In this document: in pieces, positions 9,489 through 15,822 of the stretch
How positions within the stretch are numbered: the first letter of the stretch is position 1
Layout of the letters: every line of letters begins with the position of its first letter
Assembly: GCA_004335635.1 (NCBI GenBank)
Contig: QAXH01002398.1
Coordinates: 1 to 15,822 of the forward strand
Direction of reading: 5' to 3'
DNA from: Chloromonas sp. AAM2
Taxonomy: Eukaryota > Chlorophyta > Chlorophyceae > Chlamydomonadales > Chlamydomonadaceae
Length of the DNA: 15,822 nucleotides
Translations under genes and position numbers: made by a program
The notes under the pieces: model-generated
What the model was told of the DNA's origin: nothing
What the model saw: only the letters and a program-made list of their open reading frames with translations
Databases searched by the model: none

Positions 9489-9745
9489 TGACGTCATATC
9501 ACTCCTTCATTCCTTAAGTGTATTTCTTTTGCAAAAGAGCCACTGTCTTGGGGGAATGCTTTGACGCAAAAGTGGCATGGCATGACCATCATGCAAACCT
9601 GTCAAATTCCTAACATTCCAAAACAGCATGCACAGAGTGTTTCGGCATTTCCTCTTGCAGTTGCTCGGCGTCCGGTGCCGGGAAGTCCACCAACACAGCC
9701 GCCATTCCTCGGGACGGGCTGGTCAAGCTTTTACAGAACTGCATG
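9489..9745 (+). pseudogene. Partial copy of the solute-binding-like gene (intron 1 end plus most of exon 2)
   Basis: Positions 9555-9745 match 13869-14059 with no difference that I can find over 191 bp at a constant offset of 4314. The weaker similarity starts near 9489 (GACGTCA, then TCACTCCTTCATTCCTT). The copied piece holds the 3' part of intron 1, the acceptor TTCCTCTTGCAG, and the first 85 nt of exon 2. After ACTGCATG the two loci diverge completely. There is no matching exon 1, 3, 4 or 5 nearby, so this is a fragment rather than a gene. Because it includes intron sequence it arose by DNA duplication or conversion and not through mRNA. Confidence 0.8.
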
Positions 9746-10431
9746 TCTGTGGTGATAATGTGACGGCAAAAAGGTGATGGATGAGCACCCGATCACGAGG
9801 CACACTGGCACCCGCAGGCAGCCAGACTCGGCCGTTTCCTGTGAACTGGGCTAGCAACAGTCGGTTGAGCCTGGCCCAGAAGCATAACAGAGACAAGAGA
9901 CAAGACGCAGGCTGAGAGCTGTCATGAGCAAGCCCACACAAAGAAAACATGCGGCGCTGCAGGGGAGCAAGTGCAAAGTTGGCAGTAAAGGCCAGGGCTG
10001 CTGGCCTTATGACCTGTTATGAAGGTGCGCACCAGCGGGTATGAGTCAGTCAGTGATTAAAGTTGATACCACTGCGCAGCAGTTGCACTGTCTGGTATGT
10101 ATGCCCTCGAGTCCCAGTAGCAAGGCCACAGTGCTGCTTCAGCGCACAACGGAGCTCAACTGTACTCACATGACTGGGACCCATATTACATGAACGAATA
10201 ACATTCCATAGAACTGGATGGCTGATTCTGAGCTACTTTCTGCGATTATGTTGAATTCTTGTCCTTTTCTTTGTTGATGTACGTTGATTTATGGTAATTT
10301 TGTTAGCCACCTGCTGTAACCAAAATGTCATGAGCCCCTGCCTCCGTGACTAGCCCAGGACCCTGTACTCTGGCATGAACCCTGCTCTCACGGGCTCCGC
10401 TGTTGCCACACTGGTTCCAGTGTCATCCTGG
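9746..10431. other. Spacer, no supported gene
   Basis: A 75-codon minus-strand frame (9723-9950, containing RLNRLLLAQFTGNGRVWLP) reads somewhat like protein, but its end lies in the duplicated segment and it has no splice or homology support. The rest (about 9951-10431) shows nothing I can name. Confidence 0.3.
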
Positions 10432-10454
10432 AAACTGTCCCAGAACTGGCAAAC
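10432..10454 (+). repeat. Dispersed repeat, core copy 1
   Basis: This is a forward copy of the core A-A-ACTGTCCCAGAACTGGCAAA-C. It is preceded at about 10405-10424 by CCACACTGGTTCCAGTGTC, which is also found near two other copies, and followed by a T-rich run. It lies downstream of the Sen15-like gene's stop codon (relative to that minus-strand gene). Confidence 0.8.
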
Positions 10455-10832
10455 ATATTTTTTTCTTTGTTGTTAGCAAGGCAAAGCAGTACAGGGCAAT
10501 GCCTGCAGAGGGTGCCCTTATTTTTTCAATAACAATCCCCTGAGGAATGCCGTGCTCTTCTGTCCACAATTCAAACGTGGACATTATAGACAACGAATAA
10601 GTAATGGCAGTGGTGACATGCTGCCAATCCAGACGACACAATGTCTTCCACGACCACACAGCAGCCAACGTCTGTTGGACAACGAGTGCGTGCAATAATC
10701 CGAATGGCGCTGTCATGTTGCTGGTGTCATGCTACATCCGCGTCGATGTATAACGCACATACAAGGGTTGTATGCCGCGCTCAGGGACAGACAGAAAACG
10801 GTCAGAGCATGGACAGTTGCAAGATGTCATGT
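10455..10832. other. Region 3' of the Sen15-like gene
   Basis: This would hold the 3' untranslated region of the minus-strand gene that ends at 10833. A 97-codon minus-strand frame at 10423-10716 (containing ELWTEEHGIPQGIVIEKIR) is open but runs into the dispersed repeat. I recognise no family and leave it as unassigned. Confidence 0.3.
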
Positions 10833-12633
10833 TCAGTCTTCGTCGCTGTCCAAGGTCTGCACGCCCAGCTCTGCGCCCTGTCCCTGCCCCACCTCCGGCA
10901 ATGCCCCTGGCCCCTCAAAGGGCGGCTGGACGTGCGCAAAGCAGCGCATGAAGGACACACTCCCGTCGTCATCGGCAATGGCTAGCAGCAGGTGCGGCAC
11001 AGGAGCACCTGGGGCACATGCACAGCACAGCACAACACAAGACATACTGACAATGTTTGACAAAAGGAATCACATCATGGGGCCCTACGTGGACCAAGAC
11101 ATGAACGCTGAAAACACAACGACCACTTGCGCGACACACAAGGAAAGAAGGGGACGCCGGTCGGTGTAAGGAGGCCGGGTGGTTAAGCCCAACCCCCATT
11201 CGACACACAAGAGCAGGGCTGGGCACACTGAAGCAGTGCCGGATGCCCTGATGCACGTGCAAAATGTGCAGAGCAGCTGCACGTGTGCCGTGACGGCTGC
11301 ATACAATAACACGTCCAGCACATAGGCCCGAGAATGGGGGCGCATTCATTGGTATGGGACACGCTAGCTATGTGCTACATACTTCCATAGACATGCATAT
11401 CGGCAGTTGAGGCCATGATGCAGCATGAGGATCCCCATGTGGCAGGTGCCCATAGCTGTTGTAGCCAGTGCACTTGAAGCCACATGTTGGCTTTTCCATG
11501 TCCCCCCTGTGTACCACCATCCAGCTTTGATGCACTAAAACAGCTGCACACACCGACACAGCAACCATCGATGAACTGCAAAACTCATATGAAGCAGACA
11601 ACACCGTCCGAAGACCGGCCCAAGACCCTTTGCTGTGCCTCTGCTGACCTTGTGCGTTCAACTTGAAGAGAGAAACCAGTCGCTCCATGGTCAAGTGTCG
11701 ATGTTTGCTGCCCACGGGGACAACGGGCTCTCGCCGGGCGGAAGAGCCGGGGCCAATCTGAGCAGAGCAAAGCAATGGGCTGTCTGACTGTGTCAGTTGG
11801 GTACGTCAAGGCGGAGGAGCTACGAATTCTGGCCTAGGTGCGTTGAAGCATCCAGATCAGACCATGGAGAGGTAGGGTAGTCTGAGAATGGATGAGGTAA
11901 TGGATAGAGGGAGGCTGCGCATCATGCCACTCGGCATGCATGTGCTTGACATGCGGCAAGGATGCATTGTTGGTGAGCTCCCTCTCAATGGGCTCCAGCA
12001 GCCATGCGTATGAGCAGTTCTATTGCGAGGCCACATGGGCACGTGCCAGCATTGCTGCATGGAGGGCAAAAGCATCATGTGGAGATCAGAAAGGCACATG
12101 GGCACCCAGCCCCACAACCACCAGAGTATTGGCACACAGCAGGCACAGGGGCCACTCATCTGATCTCCTAGTGAAGCAAGCTAGGTCTGCATGTGTATGT
12201 CTGGTAATGCCATCGCGCACCCCTTGCCATGGAACCTGCGTACCATTTGACAATCTCACATGCGTGAAACCTTGGCATGCGCTAGGTCCAACAGCAAGCT
12301 ATCTCACCTCTTCAACACTGGTGCCATTTGCAGCCGGAGGGGCATCAGCCCAAAAGTAATAAAAGCCCTGCTCCGCACATGCTGCGGGCTGGGGGTTTCG
12401 CCGTTTGGCATGCAAGGCGCTGAGCACTGAATACAAATCCGCTGCGTCTGCGATGCCCAAGGCGTCCGGGAGAGGTGGCAGCTGCGCTAACAGCCAGCTC
12501 AGGGGCGGCAGACTCTCGTACCTCCCCGCGCCGTCCTTTTGCCACCGCCGGTTCAGTTTTCCAGTTTGTGAATGTAAACAAGGTGACCACCACAAAGTCG
12601 GCTTGGGCACAGCTGTCTTCCAGATACTGCATC
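10833..12633 (-). CDS. SEN15: tRNA-splicing endonuclease subunit Sen15-like (5' end unresolved)
   Basis: Minus-strand exons: A ends at 12308 (frame open back to 12655, a possible acceptor puts its start at 12633), B is 11757-11649, C is 11008-10833 with TGA. Junctions are GAG|gtgaga to ctcag|ATT (phase 0) and CAAG|gtcagc to cccag|GT (phase 1), both in frame. Exon A carries LYSVLSALHAKRRNP then EQGFYYFWAD, exon B REPVVPVGSKHRHLTMERLV, and exon C PHLLLAIADDDGSVSFMRC followed by QPPF and an acidic DSDED end. Order and spacing follow the Sen15 core: helix, strand, VVP, a conserved His and helix, then L-x-LAI-x-x-x-D-x-x-V-x-[FY] near the C terminus. Sen15 is a structural subunit of the complex that cuts introns from pre-tRNA; it has no catalytic triad. 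The start codon is not established and exon A's N-terminal part (before LPPLSWLL) is doubtful. Confidence 0.7.
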
Positions 12634-12831
12634 CTGGGATGACATGTACACATGGTCACACCCACACACACCAAACCCGCAAAGGACAACAGTGCTGGCT
12701 CATTGGCTCGAGGAGTGAGCCCAACGGAGATGTGAATGGCGACGTTCTGTCAGGGCGGAGACGAACTCCTGTTGATGAAAATGCATGTTCCAGACGCTGT
12801 GAAGCCGGCCTGCTTGCCCATTCGCGGTGTA

Positions 12832-12990
12832 TTATGCTTTCTGCGCAGCTGCTGAAGCTGGTCTCTGGAGGTAGATGTGCTGTGCACTGGTGTTTGAGGA
12901 TAATCCGCCAAGGGCATACCGGTCCTGCAGCACTTGGCTTTGCCCGTCCTGCCCAATTGCGCCCTGCTGCCTGAGGTTTGCTTTACGCAT
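12832..12990 (-). other. Candidate 5' exon of the Sen15-like gene
   Basis: A minus-strand ATG at 12990-12988 opens 52 codons beginning MRKANLRQQGAIGQDGQSQV, ending TAA at 12834-12832. It is Gln, Ala and Ser rich and coding-like. Donor-like sites are GACCG|GTATGC, CAA|GTGCTG and ACCA|GTGCAC. None joins cleanly to a strong acceptor in the exon A frame, so the link is only positional. Confidence 0.25.
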
Positions 12991-13381
12991 GTCGACACCT
13001 CTAGTCAAGAAAGGTCAAACAAGGTCATACAAAACGGCTTCTAAAACACATGGCCTGTTGCAATGTCATTAGTGCAGCTTGATTGCAAACTCAGTTTGAG
13101 TTGTTTGTAATAAAATGTGCTTTGATTTGTAATTCGTCAAGTCGTTTGGAACAGGTGGCCACACACGCGGTTCTAGTGTCAGCGCAAAAACTGTCCCAGA
13201 ACTGGCAAACTTCTTTTTTGGACAGTCTTTGAAGGGAGGGAACTTCTCTGTGATTTGGTACAGCGAAAGTTTGGTGCCCAGAGAACTGAGTCGGTCACCA
13301 TATGCCACCACGGCCATCCATGTCCACCCGAGCTGGCAAGAGGTGATGGGTCTGTACATTACGGCCCGATGCGTTTCCTGT
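12991..13381. other. Intergenic region between the divergent Sen15-like and solute-binding-like genes
   Basis: This region lies between two genes transcribed away from each other, so promoters for both may be here. A 96-codon minus-strand frame (13069-13359, containing LSSLGTKLSLYQITEKFPPF) is open but passes through the dispersed repeat at 13188. I recognise no family. Confidence 0.3.
13188..13210 (+). repeat. Dispersed repeat, core copy 2
   Basis: Forward copy of the 23-bp core, followed by TTCTTTTTT. About 20-30 bp upstream is GGCCACACACGCGGTTCTAGTGTC, similar to the sequence ahead of core copy 1, so the repeat unit is longer than its core (about 60 bp). Confidence 0.8.
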
Positions 13382-13409
13382 ACGTGGTGACGTCATCAGA
13401 TCACCACGT
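13382..13409. promoter_or_regulatory. Inverted repeat with CRE-like TGACGTCA, upstream of the gene at 13514
   Basis: ACGTGGTGA (13382-13390) and TCACCACGT (13401-13409) form a perfect 9-bp inverted repeat with a 10-base spacer. The left arm runs into TGACGTCA at 13388-13395, a palindromic bZIP/CREB-type site. ACGTGG in the arm is also G-box-like. It lies about 105 bp before the start codon at 13514, a position suited to a proximal promoter. Confidence 0.45.
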
Positions 13410-13513
13410 TTAAAGTGCGTTTCCCGAGCACAGCCTGGCTGGAAGAATCAGCGTAAAGCAGAGCCATTTCCAAACGCACTGCTGATGGCCTTACAGAAGC
13501 GCTGACTGCGGGT

Positions 13514-15822
13514 ATGGCAAAAACAAACTCGTGGCAAATCGTTCAGCTGTTGATCGTGTACTTCATCTGCGCAGCAGGATGTAGAGTAGCGCAGGCGGGG
13601 ACGATAAACACGTGCGAATCTTGCAATCGGGCACCTGAGGGCACGCTGGGAGATACAGCAGCGCTCGTACACACTCGCCGGACCTTGAATGTCGTTGACG
13701 GCTATTCGCAATGGACGGCAGAAGCCTGCATTAAGAAGGGCCTCTCTAATCTGGCTGTTAGGTAAGGCTGCCGATCTTCGCCGAGGACCAAAAAGAACAC
13801 GACGTCAAATCACTCCTTCATTCCTTCTTTCCTTCCGAGTGTATTTCTATTGTGCAAGAGAGCCGGGAAATGCTTTGACGCAAAAGTGGCATGGCATGAC
13901 CATCATGCAAACCTGTCAAATTCCTAACATTCCAAAACAGCATGCACAGAGTGTTTCGGCATTTCCTCTTGCAGTTGCTCGGCGTCCGGTGCCGGGAAGT
14001 CCACCAACACAGCCGCCATTCCTCGGGACGGGCTGGTCAAGCTTTTACAGAACTGCATGCCTTCAAGTCACAACACAACTGGAGGTGGCAAGGCAAAGAT
14101 GGTAAACTGCTGAAACGTGCCAAACAAGGGTGCTGCATTTGTGTCAGCTGGTTAGTGCTGCTCAGCATTCCATGCACCTCGTACACCTTGGACAGGTGGC
14201 GACCTTGTGCGCACGACCAGTGCATAGAATCAAATGACATGGCAACCAAGATCACTACTGAGTAAGGAAGCTGTGGGAGGCTGGTCATACCTTTTTATTC
14301 AGCTGCAAGCGGCAGGCATTCAATGTGCATGAACTGCGCTCTTCCGTTGCAGAGAGTGCTGCTGAGTGATGGTGTTTACGCCTCTCTGATCCAGAACATG
14401 ACAGAGGTGTACAGCGAGCTGGTGAGTGGTGCTGTGGCAGATTGCATCGACCCGTACTGCATTGGCACCACTGCATTGGCTGGCGGTAGCGCCCACAGTA
14501 CAGTAAACGCCCACTACCGGGCCTTGTTTGGTTATGGCTTGCCCGGTGCTTGCTCACACTGCCACACTTCGGACGCCTGCCCAGAAAGATGCCAGGTGGC
14601 CATGCCTTGCGAGCACCCGCCATCGGACCGCACCTGGAAGTTCTGAACCGCTAGGCATGCTTGCTATCCTTAGTCTGCTCAAACCCTCGGGCCCACTGCC
14701 AAAAATTGAACTGTGCACGCAAGTTCTTTGTCAATATCTTATTGCACCAACTGTTCCAAAATCCCGTCAAGTTTTAAGGTTGCTTTTCTGCTCTTGTGCC
14801 ACATTGGTACAGTCAGCAACGTGAGTCGTCCTTAGGCGCTGAGTTCATGTGGTAGACCCATGTGGTAGACCCAAGTCATGTGGTATGACTTGGCACTGAC
14901 CGAGTGCATGCGGCAGTCCCGCCCCTGACAGGAGTTGTGCAGGCCTACCTGCATGAAATCCCGGGTCTGCGCATGATGTCATAAACAATTGTGTATTGTG
15001 TTCCAGAATCCTAGGTTGCATTTCTGCTCTGGTGCTTCATTGGCACAGTCAACAACACGAGTCATGTGCTGCTGGGCTTCATCGCAGACTGACATGCCCA
15101 TTCAAGTGGAAGCACCCTCCATCTATCTGGCAGCTGCGGTGAGAGCCAATCAGCTGTGCCTGTCAAAGCAGCCCTCGTGCGATTATACCACCTGGGCCAG
15201 AAGCGACTGTGGCGCCCGCTGCTCGTTAAAAGTTGCTTGCTGCTGTCCATAAAACTGCGACACCCTGGAGATACCCACGCACTGGCGTAGTGATGCCCTT
15301 TCCAGCTGCATGGTTCGGGAGGCCAAGTTCCACAGACAACTGACAGCCTCATCACGGTGCCAGTCGCAAAACTGTCCCAGAACTGGCAAACTTTTTTTTT
15401 AAAATGTTTATAATGTACATGTACACAATGAATCAACACGTGCTCAAGTCAGCCCTAGCAAAAAGAAGTTTGCCAGTTCTGGGGCAATTTACGTATCCCG
15501 CACTGGAAACAGTGTGGTGCCATGTATTTATTTACTGACACACAATGGTTCCTGGCGGTAATACAGACCTATTCACACAAACTGTCCCAGAACTGGCAAA
15601 CTTCTTTTTGCACGGTTCATGTGCAGTGTAATGGCGGAGCGATCAAGGAAGCTGTACCGATGAGAAGTGACACATGCCTTTCCTTGTCATCGCTCTTGTG
15701 CAGATCCGGCAGCGGAGTATTGCCAACGCCGCCAACCAGAGCGCCACCCATGAGACCTGGCTGATCACCCCTTCCTCAACAGGGGATGGCGTCAAGACAG
15801 GCGCGTTCAAGGACCTTACAGA
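13514..15822 (+). CDS. Secreted protein resembling an ABC-type extracellular solute-binding protein, 5' part (runs off the window)
   Basis: Exons are 13514-13761, 13975-14101, 14353-14421, 15088-15138 and 15704 to the end. All introns are GT-AG and in phase, giving 204 residues so far. Residues 1-28 are a signal peptide (hydrophobic QLLIVYFICAAGC, cleavage expected after AQA). C34-E-S-C37 follows. Sequons at N116, N140 and N176 fit secretion. Residues 124-165 (KMRVLLSDGVYASLI, then EVYSEL and IQVE) look like the strand-helix-strand opening of a type-1 solute-binding fold. ETWLITPS followed by KTGAFKDLT matches the family pattern in which a D-x-W/V-hydrophobic strand leads to G-A-L/F-x-D-L-T. 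Some green-algal receptor proteins carry such domains outside the membrane; whether this one continues into a transmembrane receptor is beyond the window. GxGKST at residues 88-93 is not a proper Walker A. The start is the first ATG without an early stop. Confidence 0.65.
14422..14646 (+). other. Alternative Cys-rich C terminus by retention of intron 3
   Basis: If the donor at 14422 (GTGAGT) is not used, exon 3 stays open for 74 more codons to TGA at 14644-14646. This would give a complete 222-residue secreted protein. The extension has eight Cys: two in DCIDPYC and six in GACSHCHTSDACPERC plus VAMPC. The donor is strong and the spliced frame continues through two more in-phase exons, so splicing is the main model. 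A retained-intron isoform, or an alternative terminal exon, remains possible. Confidence 0.3.
14753..15063. repeat. Pair of about 65-75 bp direct repeats in intron 3 of the solute-binding-like gene
   Basis: 14753-14828 and 15000-15063 share GTTCCA-AATCC, AGGTTGC-TTTCTGCTC, CATTGG-ACAGTCA-CAAC and GAGTC with scattered mismatches and one gap. The second copy lies just upstream of the exon 4 acceptor. Confidence 0.6.
14846..14871. repeat. 13-bp tandem repeat
   Basis: CATGTGGTAGACC occupies 14846-14858 and 14859-14871. A diverged third copy, CATGTGGTATGAC, starts at 14877. Intronic, between the two longer repeats. Confidence 0.7.
15368..15490. repeat. Inverted pair of the dispersed repeat (MITE-like or hairpin), core copies 3 and 4
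   Basis: The forward core is at 15369-15391 followed by a T run. The inverted core is at 15468-15490, preceded by AAAAAGAA. The two arms are complementary over about 31 nt with three or so mismatches, around a loop of roughly 65 nt that is AT rich at its left. The unit lies in intron 4 of the solute-binding-like gene. As DNA it looks like a 123-bp MITE with terminal inverted repeats; in the transcript it could fold into a long hairpin. No clear target-site duplication is visible. Confidence 0.65.
15579..15601 (+). repeat. Dispersed repeat, core copy 5
   Basis: A further forward copy of the 23-bp core, followed by TTCTTTTT, 88 bp after the inverted pair and also inside intron 4. The copy at 15468-15490 and this one form a second, back-to-back inverted pair. 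Confidence 0.8.

Noticed and set aside
10729..11169. 146-codon plus-strand open frame
   Set aside because: It lies opposite the last exon of the Sen15-like gene, whose spliced frame is supported by phase and by similarity.
13976..13996. GAGKST in exon 2, resembling a P-loop
   Set aside because: The residue five positions before GK is Ser, not Gly or Ala, and the protein is secreted with no other nucleotide-binding motif.
1..15822. CRISPR arrays, prokaryotic operons, insertion sequences, rRNA genes
   Set aside because: No regular repeat-spacer pattern, no transposase-like frame, no ribosome-binding sites; spliceosomal introns exclude a bacterial context.

Overview
The window looks like nuclear DNA of a microbial eukaryote, most likely a green alga (Chlorophyta; class not resolvable here). 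Every recognisable gene is split by GT-AG introns, exons are short (51-248 nt internally), introns run from about 100 to over 600 nt, GC is near 50 percent, and there are no ribosome-binding sites or operon spacing. The lineage call is inference from gene style only.

Layout: (1) 1-560, a degraded coding-like frame on the minus strand. (2) 698-3619 and 5520-8491, two tandem plus-strand paralogues of a seven-exon gene for a 246-residue multi-pass membrane protein with DUF2306-like histidine motifs. All exon lengths and intron phases match between copies, and I count 18 amino-acid differences. Their upstream regions differ: copy 1 has three CACGTG motifs at an exact 8-bp period and copy 2 has none. 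(3) 3620-5519, a spacer holding a stop-riddled plus-strand frame with an AT-hook-like motif. (4) 8492-10832, mostly non-coding, with one glycoprotein-like open stretch and a 191-bp exact copy of part of the gene at 13514. (5) 10833 to about 12633, minus strand, a gene whose spliced product closely resembles the tRNA-splicing endonuclease subunit Sen15; its 5' end is unresolved. (6) 13514 to the window end, plus strand, the first five exons of a secreted protein that resembles the N-terminal lobe of an ABC-type extracellular solute-binding protein, with a possible Cys-rich alternative ending by intron retention.

A short dispersed repeat with core ACTGTCCCAGAACTGGCAAA occurs five times between 10.4 and 15.6 kb. 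One inverted pair inside an intron forms a MITE-like or hairpin-like unit. Other repeats include a (TGA)17 tract flanked by an 11-bp direct repeat.

The three gene types have no evident joint pathway. The notable biology is recent duplication and patchy sequence homogenisation, and the repeat family. I did not find a convincing new multi-gene system.
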